Program-made: the position numbers and the translations under genes
Part shown: in pieces, positions 44,606 to 52,587 of the stretch
Numbering within the stretch: position 1 is the stretch's first letter
How the letters are laid out: each line of letters starts with the position of its first letter
DNA from: Bacteroidota bacterium
GTDB taxonomy: Bacteria > Bacteroidota > Bacteroidia > Flavobacteriales > Weeksellaceae
Direction of reading: 5' to 3'
NCBI GenBank assembly: GCA_023386965.1
Contig: JAEWIR010000028.1
Location: forward strand, 47,835-111,834
DNA: 64,000 bases
Notes under the pieces: model-generated
The model's database searches: none
What the model was told of the DNA's origin: nothing
What the model saw: the letters and a program-made list of their open reading frames with translations, nothing else

Positions 44606-46366
44606 ATGTTCAGAACGCATACCAACGGCGAACTTTCGCTTAGTAATCTCAATGAAAATGTTACACTTTCCGGTTGGGTACAGACCATACGCGACAAAGG
44701 ATTCATGATATGGATTGACCTGCGCGACCGTTACGGAATTACACAGTTGGTGTTCGATGAGGACAGGTCTTCAGCAGAGTTACTTCAGGAAGCTAAAAAA
44801 CTGGGTCGCGAATTTGTGATCCAGGTTTCCGGTAAAGTTATTGAGAGAACCTCCAAAAATCCAAAAATCCCTACAGGTGATGTTGAGATTTTGGTTGAAA
44901 AACTTACTGTACTTAATGCAGCGGAACTTCCGCCTTTTACCATTGAAGATGAAACGGACGGCGGCGAGGAACTCCGTATGAAGTACCGCTACCTGGACAT
45001 CCGCAGAAATCCGGTACGCGAAAAACTTATTTTCCGCCACAATATGGCGCAGAAGGTCCGCAACTATCTTTCAGACCAGAACTTTATTGAGGTGGAAACG
45101 CCTGTACTCATTAAATCGACGCCGGAAGGGGCCAGGGATTTTGTAGTTCCGAGCCGTATGAATCCGGGACAGTTTTACGCCCTGCCACAGTCTCCGCAAA
45201 CCTTCAAACAGCTGTTGATGATTGGTGGAATGGACCGTTATTTCCAGATTGTAAAATGCTTCCGCGACGAGGACCTGCGTGCCGACCGCCAGCCGGAATT
45301 TACCCAAATCGACTGCGAAATGGCCTTCGTAGAGCAGGAAGATGTGCTGGAAATATTTGAAGGAATGACTGCTTCTCTGTTGAAGGACATTACAGGATCA
45401 GATGTGGCTAAATTCCCGCGGATGACCTACGACGAAGCCATGAAAACTTATGGTAATGATAAACCGGATGTTCGCTTTGGGATGAAGTTCGTAGAGGTGA
45501 ATGACCTTGTGAAGGGTAAGGATTTCAAGATTTTTGATGAAGCCGAGCTTGTGGTGGGTATCAATGTAGAAGGGTGCGCCGACTATACCCGTAAACAGAT
45601 AGACGAACTTATCGACTGGGTAAAACGTCCGCAAATTGGTGCTTCCGGCATGGTTTGGATTAAATACCAGGCAGACGGAACTGTCACTTCCTCAGTAAAC
45701 AAATTCTACGTTGAAGAAGATTTAAGAAAAATCACAGAAAAATTCGGGGCAAAGACAGGAGATCTTATTTTCCTGATGTCCGGAGCTGAAAATAAAGTAA
45801 GAACCCAGCTTTCCGCGCTTAGGATGGAATTGGGTAACCGTCTGGGACTTAGAAATCCGAAAGAATTTGCACCACTTTGGGTAGTGGACTTCCCGTTGCT
45901 GGAATGGGACGAAGAGTCCGGGCGCTACCATGCGATGCACCATCCTTTTACGTCGCCGAAGCCTGAGGATATTGCTTTGCTGCAAACTGATCCCGGTAAA
46001 GCCAGAGCAAACGCTTACGATCTGGTACTGAACGGTAATGAAATCGGCGGCGGTTCGGTGAGGATTTTTGATAAAGAGCTGCAGTCACGTATGTTCGATC
46101 TCTTAGGCTTTACCAAAGAAGAAGCCGAAGCGCAGTTTGGTTTCCTGATGAACGCCTTCAAATACGGCGCTCCACCGCATGCGGGTCTGGCCTTCGGCTT
46201 CGACAGGCTGGTGGCGATCCTCGACGGTAACGAGGTGATTCGTGATTATATCGCATTTCCGAAAAACAACTCCGGCCGCGATGTGATGATTGATGCGCCA
46301 AGTGCAATTGCAGACGAACAGCTTACTGAATTAAGTTTGAAGGTGAATGCTCCTTCAGAAAAATAG
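44606..46366 (+). CDS. aspS: Aspartyl-tRNA synthetase
   Basis: 586-residue class IIb synthetase of the bacterial type with the GAD insertion. Starts MFRTHTNGELSLSNLNENVTLS (OB-fold anticodon binding). Motif 2 region FRDEDLRADRQPEFTQIDCEM, and motif 3 GAPPHAGLAFGFDRLVAIL. The insertion domain spans about 285-425. The longer ATG at 44564 is not used because it lies inside the promoter region. Length fits the family. Confidence 0.97.
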   Translation: MFRTHTNGELSLSNLNENVTLSGWVQTIRDKGFMIWIDLRDRYGITQLVFDEDRSSAELLQEAKKLGREFVIQVSGKVIERTSKNPKIPTGDVEILVEKLTVLNAAELPPFTIEDETDGGEELRMKYRYLDIRRNPVREKLIFRHNMAQKVRNYLSDQNFIEVETPVLIKSTPEGARDFVVPSRMNPGQFYALPQSPQTFKQLLMIGGMDRYFQIVKCFRDEDLRADRQPEFTQIDCEMAFVEQEDVLEIFEGMTASLLKDITGSDVAKFPRMTYDEAMKTYGNDKPDVRFGMKFVEVNDLVKGKDFKIFDEAELVVGINVEGCADYTRKQIDELIDWVKRPQIGASGMVWIKYQADGTVTSSVNKFYVEEDLRKITEKFGAKTGDLIFLMSGAENKVRTQLSALRMELGNRLGLRNPKEFAPLWVVDFPLLEWDEESGRYHAMHHPFTSPKPEDIALLQTDPGKARANAYDLVLNGNEIGGGSVRIFDKELQSRMFDLLGFTKEEAEAQFGFLMNAFKYGAPPHAGLAFGFDRLVAILDGNEVIRDYIAFPKNNSGRDVMIDAPSAIADEQLTELSLKVNAPSEK

Positions 46367-46438
46367 GAACGCTATTTAGAACAGTTACAAACTATATTTA
46401 GGTGACTTTTCTCATTCGCCCATACCTTAACATTTTTT

Positions 46439-46446
46439 TAACTTTG
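46439..46446 (+). promoter_or_regulatory. -7 box for sdhCAB
   Basis: TAACTTTG 27 bases upstream of the sdhC ATG at 46474. Confidence 0.5.
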
Positions 46447-46473
46447 TCAAATTTCAAATTTTAAATATTCATT

Positions 46474-47136
46474 ATGGCAGGATTAACAAGTTCTACTATC
46501 GGTAGGAAGTACGCAATGGCATTGTCCGCAATGTTCTTGCTCATATTCCTTATTATGCACCTCACGGTGAATTTTCTTTCCGTTCTAGGTCCCGATGCGT
46601 TCAATACAGCGTCAGATTTCATGGGTTACAACCCACTGATTCAGTTTATTATGCAGCCGGTTTTGGGTTTTGCGGTGATCTTTCACTTTGTTATGGGGTT
46701 TATTCTGGAGATCAGAAACCGTAATGCCAGACCTACAAAATATGCAGTTAATAACGGTGCAGCTAATTCCACCTGGACATCACGTAATATGATTATCTCA
46801 GGGTTGGTAGTATTGGCATTCCTGGGGCTTCACATGTACGACTTCTGGTGGCATGAGATTAATTTCAAGTATATTGAACGTAATGAGGCCGATAATCTGA
46901 GATATTGGGGCGAGCTGCACGAGCGTTTCGCAAATCCGGTGAGAGTAATTTTCTACATTATCGCATTTATACTGTTGGGTCTGCACCTGGCACACGGGTT
47001 CCAGTCGTCTTTCCAGTCGGTAGGTGCCAGACATCCAAAATACACACCGGTGATCAAAGCAATCGGGAAATGGTATTCCATCCTGATTCCGGCCGGTTTT
47101 ATCATTATCGCAGTATATCATTATATCACTCAATAA
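46474..47136 (+). CDS. sdhC: Succinate dehydrogenase cytochrome b subunit
   Basis: 220 residues, five TM helices, the B-type (diheme) membrane anchor typical for Bacteroidota. Heme-ligand histidines are visible in FLIMHLTVNFL, AVIFHFVMGF, FLGLHMYDFWWHE and ILLGLHLAHGFQSSF. It couples succinate oxidation to (mena)quinone. First gene of sdhCAB, with 56- and 22-base gaps to the next genes. Confidence 0.95.
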   Translation: MAGLTSSTIGRKYAMALSAMFLLIFLIMHLTVNFLSVLGPDAFNTASDFMGYNPLIQFIMQPVLGFAVIFHFVMGFILEIRNRNARPTKYAVNNGAANSTWTSRNMIISGLVVLAFLGLHMYDFWWHEINFKYIERNEADNLRYWGELHERFANPVRVIFYIIAFILLGLHLAHGFQSSFQSVGARHPKYTPVIKAIGKWYSILIPAGFIIIAVYHYITQ

Positions 47137-47192
47137 GATTTTAAGTTTTAGTTTACAACCTATCTAAAATTCAAAATTTAAAATTTCAACAA

Positions 47193-49205
47193 ATGAGCAA
47201 ATTAGATTCAAAAATTCCACACGGGCCGTTAGCCGAAAAGTGGACCAACCATAAAAATCACATGAATCTTGTAGCGCCCAACAACCGCGACAAGATCGAT
47301 ATCATTGTAGTAGGTACAGGTTTGGCCGGAGGGTCAGCAGCTGCTACTTTGGCCGAGCAGGGTTATAATGTTAAGGCATTCTGCTATCAGGATTCACCGC
47401 GACGTGCGCACTCCATTGCTGCACAAGGTGGTATCAATGCTGCTAAGAATTATCAGGGTGACGGTGACTCGACTTACCGTCTCTTCTACGATACCATAAA
47501 AGGGGGAGATTACCGTGCACGTGAGGCAAATGTTTACCGTCTTGCTGAGGTTTCTGCCAGCATCATCGACCAGTGCGTAGCACAGGGTGTTCCTTTCGGG
47601 CGCGATTACGGCGGCCAGCTGGACAACCGCTCTTTTGGTGGTGTACAGGTTAAACGTACTTTCTATGCTAAAGGTCAGACCGGCCAGCAGTTGCTTTTGG
47701 GAGCTTATTCTGCTATGAGCCGCCAGATTGGTAAAGGCCGTATCAAGATGTACAACCGTCACGAAATGCTTGACCTTGTCCTTGTGGACGGAAAAGCCAG
47801 AGGTATCATTGCCAGAAATATGGTTACGGGAGAAATCGAAAGACATTCTGCTCACGCAGTTGTAATTGCTTCCGGAGGTTACGGAAACGTTTACTTCCTT
47901 TCAACCAACGCGATGGGATCCAACGTATCTGCCGCATGGAAGATTCATAAAAAAGGAGCCTATTTCGCAAACCCATGTTATGTGCAGATTCACCCTACGT
48001 GTATTCCTGTTCACGGAACCCAGCAGTCTAAACTGACGCTGATGTCTGAATCACTCCGGAATTCCGGTCGTATTTGGGTGCCGAAGAAAATTGAAGATGC
48101 AGTAGCGATCCGCGAAGGAAAACTTAGACCTGAAAACATTAAAGAAGAGGACCGCGATTACTATCTGGAAAGAAGATATCCGGCCTTCGGTAACCTGGTT
48201 CCGCGTGATGTGGCTTCCAGAGCTGCCAAGGAAAGATGTGATGCCGGTTTTGGTATTGAAAATAACGACACAAAAGAAGGGGTATACCTGGATTTCTCCA
48301 CAGAGATTACCAAGAAAGGTAGGGAAGCTGCTATCGAGAAAAATATTGCCAATCCTACCGAGCAGCAAATCTATGATTTGGGTAAGGCATGGGTTGAGGA
48401 AAAGTACGGGAACCTTTTCGTAATGTATGAGAAGATTACAGCAGATAATCCTTACGTAACGCCAATGAAAATCTATCCTGCAGTACACTACACCATGGGT
48501 GGCGTTTGGGTTGATTATAATTTGCAGTCCACCATTCCGGGATGTTTTGTAATTGGTGAAGCCAACTTCTCCGACCACGGAGCAAACAGACTTGGAGCTT
48601 CTGCACTGATGCAGGGTCTGGCGGACGGTTATTTCGTATTGCCTTACACCATTGCAGATTACCTTTCAGCAGATATCCGTACAGGAGCAATCCCGACAAA
48701 TACCCCGGATTTCGACGCTGCTGAAAAAGAAATTAAGGACAAGATCAACTTCTTCCTGAACAATAACGGAAAACACTCCGTAGATTACTTCCACAAAAAA
48801 CTGGGCCACATTATGTGGAACAAAGTAGGTATGGGAAGAACCCCTGAAGGTCTTAGAGAAGCCATTGCAGAAATTGAAGAAGTTCGCAAAGAGTTCTGGC
48901 AGGACGTAAGGGTGCCGGGTACCAATGAGGAGATGAATCCTGAACTGGAGAAGGCGTTCCGTGTTGCGGATTTCCTGGAACTGGGACAGCTTATGGCCAA
49001 AGACGCTTTGGAAAGAAACGAATCCTGCGGTGGACATTTCCGTTGGGACCACGCGACTCCGGACGGTGAAGCCGAGCGTGACGATGAAAACTACAAGTAT
49101 GCCGCATGCTGGGAATATCAGGGCGCGGACATCAATCAGGAGGTTTTGCACAAGGAAGAACTTGTGTATGAGAACATCGAGGTAAAACAGAGAAGTTACA
49201 AGTAA
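47193..49205 (+). CDS. sdhA: Succinate dehydrogenase/fumarate reductase flavoprotein subunit
   Basis: 670 residues, the long form that goes with B-type SdhC. FAD binding: IIVVGTGLAGGSAAATLAEQGY; the covalent FAD site is in PRRAHSIAAQGGINAAKNY. Catalytic segment VQIHPTCIPVHG and C-terminal ASALMQGLADGYFV. Oxidises succinate to fumarate on the cytosolic face. Confidence 0.97.
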   Translation: MSKLDSKIPHGPLAEKWTNHKNHMNLVAPNNRDKIDIIVVGTGLAGGSAAATLAEQGYNVKAFCYQDSPRRAHSIAAQGGINAAKNYQGDGDSTYRLFYDTIKGGDYRAREANVYRLAEVSASIIDQCVAQGVPFGRDYGGQLDNRSFGGVQVKRTFYAKGQTGQQLLLGAYSAMSRQIGKGRIKMYNRHEMLDLVLVDGKARGIIARNMVTGEIERHSAHAVVIASGGYGNVYFLSTNAMGSNVSAAWKIHKKGAYFANPCYVQIHPTCIPVHGTQQSKLTLMSESLRNSGRIWVPKKIEDAVAIREGKLRPENIKEEDRDYYLERRYPAFGNLVPRDVASRAAKERCDAGFGIENNDTKEGVYLDFSTEITKKGREAAIEKNIANPTEQQIYDLGKAWVEEKYGNLFVMYEKITADNPYVTPMKIYPAVHYTMGGVWVDYNLQSTIPGCFVIGEANFSDHGANRLGASALMQGLADGYFVLPYTIADYLSADIRTGAIPTNTPDFDAAEKEIKDKINFFLNNNGKHSVDYFHKKLGHIMWNKVGMGRTPEGLREAIAEIEEVRKEFWQDVRVPGTNEEMNPELEKAFRVADFLELGQLMAKDALERNESCGGHFRWDHATPDGEAERDDENYKYAACWEYQGADINQEVLHKEELVYENIEVKQRSYK

Positions 49206-49227
49206 TCTCCAAATAAATTTAATAGAA

Positions 49228-49995
49228 ATGAGTGCAAAAAAAGGATTAAACCTGACTCTGAAAATTTGGAGACAGAAAAACAATAAATCAAAAGGGCAGT
49301 TTGAAACGTATAAGATTTCAGATGTATCCACAGATTCATCATTCCTGGAAATGCTGGATATGCTCAATGAGAACCTGATTAACGAAGGTAAAGACCCTAT
49401 CGCTTTCGACCACGACTGTCGCGAGGGAATTTGCGGTATGTGTTCCCTGTACATCAACGGAAGGTCACACGGTCCCGATACGGGCATCACGACCTGCCAG
49501 CTTCACATGAGGATGTTCAAGGACGGTGAGACCATTCATATTGAGCCCTGGAGAAGTGCTGCTTTCCCTGTAATCAAGGATTTGGTGGTGGACAGAAGCG
49601 CATTCGACAGAATTATGGCTGCCGGTGGATTTATCTCCGTAAACACTTCCGGAAATACGCTGGACGCCAACGCGATCCCCGTACCTAAGGAAGATGCCGA
49701 CAAAGCCATGGATGCCGCTGCCTGTATCTCCTGTGGAGCCTGTGTGGCTACATGTAAGAACGGATCAGCAATGCTGTTCGTCGGAGCCAAAGTTTCTCAG
49801 TACGCCCTGTTGCCGCAAGGCCGTGTAGAAGCGAAAAGAAGGGTGCTGAACATGGTGAAAGCCATGGACGAAGAAGGTTTCGGTAACTGTTCCAACATCG
49901 GTGCCTGCGAGGTTGAATGTCCGAAAGGAATTTCCCTGGAGAACATCGCCAGAATGAACCGTGAGTTCATGGCGGCCAACCTGGACAGAGGATAA
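49228..49995 (+). CDS. sdhB: Succinate dehydrogenase iron-sulfur subunit
   Basis: 255 residues with three Fe-S clusters: 2Fe-2S ligands in DCREGICGMCSLYING and TTCQLHM, 4Fe-4S in CISCGACVATC, and 3Fe-4S with CSNIGACEVECPKGIS. It transfers electrons from SdhA flavin to SdhC heme/quinone. Ends in a strong terminator. Confidence 0.97.
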   Translation: MSAKKGLNLTLKIWRQKNNKSKGQFETYKISDVSTDSSFLEMLDMLNENLINEGKDPIAFDHDCREGICGMCSLYINGRSHGPDTGITTCQLHMRMFKDGETIHIEPWRSAAFPVIKDLVVDRSAFDRIMAAGGFISVNTSGNTLDANAIPVPKEDADKAMDAAACISCGACVATCKNGSAMLFVGAKVSQYALLPQGRVEAKRRVLNMVKAMDEEGFGNCSNIGACEVECPKGISLENIARMNREFMAANLDRG

Positions 49996-50016
49996 CCGAC
50001 CGTTTATATACATCTT

Positions 50017-50049
50017 AAAACCGTTTCCATTATGTGGAGACGGTTTTTT
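50017..50049 (+). terminator. Terminator after sdhCAB
   Basis: AAAACCGTTTCC...GGAGACGGTTTT stem followed by TTTTTT. Confidence 0.8.
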
Positions 50050-50105
50050 CTTGATAAACCTTCACAATTTGTGATATTTAATTTTATTCTACAGCATCAA
50101 TGCTT

Positions 50106-50113
50106 TATTTTTG
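50106..50113 (+). promoter_or_regulatory. -7 box for the TlpA-like gene
   Basis: TATTTTTG 17 bases upstream of the ATG at 50131. Confidence 0.45.
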
Positions 50114-50130
50114 CCCAAATTAAATGAATA

Positions 50131-51723
50131 ATGAATAAACTGAAAATTCACGGATTACAGCAAAAAGCACTGAGTTCTCTCGGTAAATATCTGTTTATGA
50201 TGGTTCTGGCTTTCCTGGCCGTTTCCTGTTCTAAGAAAGTTGAAGTAACCGGTAAGGTAACCGGTGGGTCACCACTGGAAAGAATTGAGTTTACCGAAGC
50301 TTCCGGAGTAGCTACTTTGCCTGTGATCAATATGGGTGTGGATAAGGACGGAAACTTCAAAGGTGAATTTGAAGCCCCTAAAACCGGAATGTATGTCATT
50401 TCCTATGCCGGAAAACAAAACCTGATCTACCTGAAAACCGGACAGAGCCTGAACATTTCCGGAGACGCGGCTACTTTTCCTGCTGAGTTTAAAATCACCG
50501 GCGATGCCAAAGGGAACAACGATTTCCTGCAGCAAACGCAGAAGCATATGACCGAATATACCCAGAAGGTAAATATGCAGGACAATATGAACAAGGATGA
50601 GAATGCGTTCCTGAAAGCCCTGCAGAAAATCCAGGCCGACCTTGAGAAGAATATTGATGAGGTAGGTAAGAAAACCGGCGCCGACAAGGAAGTGATTTCC
50701 TGGAAGAAGAATGACGTGCGCACCGGTATTATGTCCATTATCCCACAATACGAAATGTACCGCAAGCAGATGACCGCGAATCCGGCTTTTGCCAATTCCA
50801 AAGCTTTGAAGGATTATGAGCTTAAGCTGCAGGAAGATAGAGATACAATGGTGAAGGAACACCCTTTGTACCGCAACTATCTTTTGGGTAAGATGAGCGA
50901 GGACTTCCAAAAGTATGCTACAGCGCAGACTGCCGGTAAGACAGATATGATCACCTCCGAGGTTTTCAGCAGCTATCTGAAGCAGCGTAAGGACCTTTCG
51001 CAAACTGCTAAAGATTACCTCCTGGCGTTCGTGATGGCACAGTCGGACATCAATCCTTCTTCCACCAAAGAAACCATGGATAAGGTAACTTCTATTATTG
51101 ATAAAGACATCAAGGATGCCGAAATCAAGAAAGACCTGAAGAAAGTTCTGTTCGTACTTTCCGGTCTTAAGAAAGGCGAGGCAGCCCCTGAAGCAGCGCT
51201 TATCAAACAGGACGGTAAAGCGTACAAAATTGCCGACAGTAAGGGCAAGCCTACTGTAATGATGTTCTACGCCTCCTGGACGCCTTACATCACCGAATCT
51301 ACCGTTCCTATCCTGAGCCAGGTGGTCGATTTCTACAAGCAGAAGATGAATTTCACTTTTGTGAATTTTGATGATACCAAAGAGCAGTTCAACAAGACCA
51401 GCTCAGCCATGCTGAAAGGCATCCCGGGAACCAATGTGTATGCTGAAGGCGGACTGAACTCTGACTTTGCCAAGAAATACGGTATCTACGGATTTAAACT
51501 GACGCCAAGTTTCATCGTATTGGATAAAGACGGTAAGATTGCCGGACGTAACTTCTTCAACTTAGGCGATCCGGAACTGGTAGCGCTGTTGGATCAGCTG
51601 TCCGGACTTAAGGCACCGCAGGTAGCACCTGAGGCGTCACTGCAGAACGACCTGTTGTCGCCTGAAGCAGAATTGCAGCCGGCAGAAGGAACTACTCCTC
51701 CGCCAGCACCGGCAACTAAATAA
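50131..51723 (+). CDS. TlpA-like lipoprotein with degenerate thioredoxin motif
   Basis: 530 residues. Lipoprotein signal ending MMVLAFLAVSCSKK, a DUF4369-like N-terminal beta domain (EVTGKVTGGSPLERIEFTEAS...), a long helical middle (150-330), and a C-terminal thioredoxin fold (GKPTVMMFYASWTPYITESTVPILSQV). The position normally occupied by WCxxC reads WTPYI, so both redox cysteines are lost. A Pro/Ala/Glu-rich tail follows (PEAELQPAEGTTPPPAPATK). It may be a scaffold rather than a reductase. Confidence 0.85.
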   Translation: MNKLKIHGLQQKALSSLGKYLFMMVLAFLAVSCSKKVEVTGKVTGGSPLERIEFTEASGVATLPVINMGVDKDGNFKGEFEAPKTGMYVISYAGKQNLIYLKTGQSLNISGDAATFPAEFKITGDAKGNNDFLQQTQKHMTEYTQKVNMQDNMNKDENAFLKALQKIQADLEKNIDEVGKKTGADKEVISWKKNDVRTGIMSIIPQYEMYRKQMTANPAFANSKALKDYELKLQEDRDTMVKEHPLYRNYLLGKMSEDFQKYATAQTAGKTDMITSEVFSSYLKQRKDLSQTAKDYLLAFVMAQSDINPSSTKETMDKVTSIIDKDIKDAEIKKDLKKVLFVLSGLKKGEAAPEAALIKQDGKAYKIADSKGKPTVMMFYASWTPYITESTVPILSQVVDFYKQKMNFTFVNFDDTKEQFNKTSSAMLKGIPGTNVYAEGGLNSDFAKKYGIYGFKLTPSFIVLDKDGKIAGRNFFNLGDPELVALLDQLSGLKAPQVAPEASLQNDLLSPEAELQPAEGTTPPPAPATK

Positions 51724-51745
51724 TAACTGTTTTAAAATACTCATC

Positions 51746-51773
51746 AACCTTGCCTTCGGGTGAGGTTTTTTTG
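51746..51773 (+). terminator. Terminator after the TlpA-like gene
   Basis: AACCTtgCC-TTCG-GGtgAGGTT hairpin with a T-run. Confidence 0.75.
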
Positions 51774-51857
51774 TTAAATTTAATCTTGGTAACCAGATGA
51801 AATCCTGGACCCATCACAGAACTATTAATATCGTACACTTCTCCTAAACCACCATTT

Positions 51858-52163
51858 ATGAACCCATCACCGATGATTATTAACCGAAAGTTTTTGCTTT
51901 TCCTTGCTGTCTTCAGTTTTATTATAATATTGGTAGGAGCCTGGTTTAAAATCACACTTTTTTCAATAGGACCCGTTACGCCAAACATCATGTTAACTGC
52001 AGCAATCCTTCCCGGCATGTTTGCCTGGCTGATGGTTTTTTACGATATCATTAAGCATCCGTTCAGAAATTCCCTCCTTTGGATAATAGATATGTTTTGT
52101 TTTGGAAGCGTGGTGACCATCTTATACTTGAGCAGTCGTGATCAGTTGGTGGCAAAGGTTTAG
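51858..52163 (+). CDS. Small membrane protein of unknown function
   Basis: 101 residues with three hydrophobic helices (FLLFLAVFSFIIILVGAWF, NIMLTAAILPGMFAWLMVFY, LLWIIDMFCFGSVVTILYL). No recognised family. Followed by a GC-rich hairpin at 52233-52258. The overlapping opposite-strand reading of 51716-52018 is less convincing because it lacks helices. Confidence 0.6.
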   Translation: MNPSPMIINRKFLLFLAVFSFIIILVGAWFKITLFSIGPVTPNIMLTAAILPGMFAWLMVFYDIIKHPFRNSLLWIIDMFCFGSVVTILYLSSRDQLVAKV

Positions 52164-52232
52164 AAATCACGGTCGTCGCAGCCAGGTTCCGATGCGCGAG
52201 ATCATGGTCTAATTTTCACTGAACAATGATTC

Positions 52233-52258
52233 AAACCCGCGTCGGGCGGTTTTTTTTA
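52233..52258 (+). terminator. Terminator-like hairpin
   Basis: AAACCCGcgtCGGGcGGTTTTTTTT, a short bulged stem with an eight-T run, 70 bases after the small membrane protein gene. Confidence 0.6.
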
Positions 52259-52372
52259 TTTTCACAACATTTAAAATGATGTCCTTAATTGCCAGGCTCA
52301 GACCATCCAGTTCGCAGGCGTCCTTGAATAGAAAGCCAAAGTAAGTTATCTTGCTAATGTTGAAGATCGCAG

Positions 52373-52405
52373 AACCTTGTCAAGGTTCAAAACCTTGACA
52401 AGGTT
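52373..52405. repeat. Double palindrome AACCTTG(T/A)CAAGGTT
   Basis: Two 15-base units, AACCTTGTCAAGGTT (52373-52387) and AACCTTGACAAGGTT (52391-52405), with a CAA spacer. Each is a near-palindrome and they are exact reverse complements of each other, so the whole can fold as one 15-bp hairpin. Looks like a dispersed REP/BIME-type repeat. Confidence 0.7.
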
Positions 52406-52552
52406 GAACTCCAATTTAAACATATTTCCTTTACAAATATTCCTTTGTCCCAGGTATTTAAGGGGTTTCAATAATGATATTTAGTTTGGTTGCAGTGCTG
52501 CTGTGCAGCACAAACACTGTACAACTTTTTTCAGGATGGGACATTTAAGGTT

Positions 52553-52582
52553 AAAAAAAAGGCCTTCCAAAACGGAAGACCT
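52553..52582 (-). terminator. Terminator of the S9 peptidase gene
   Basis: Minus strand: AGGTCTTCC...GGAAGGCCT followed by eight T residues. Confidence 0.8.
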
Positions 52583-52587
52583 AAATC

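Larger units (their letters stand above)
52164..52587. other. Intergenic region with terminators and a palindromic repeat
   Basis: 424 bases with no gene I can support. It holds a terminator-like hairpin (52233-52258, CCCGcgtCGGGcGGTTTTTTTT), a double palindrome (52373-52405), a perfect 7-bp hairpin GTGCTGC/GCAGCAC (52495-52511) and the S9 peptidase terminator (52553-52582). Confidence 0.6.
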
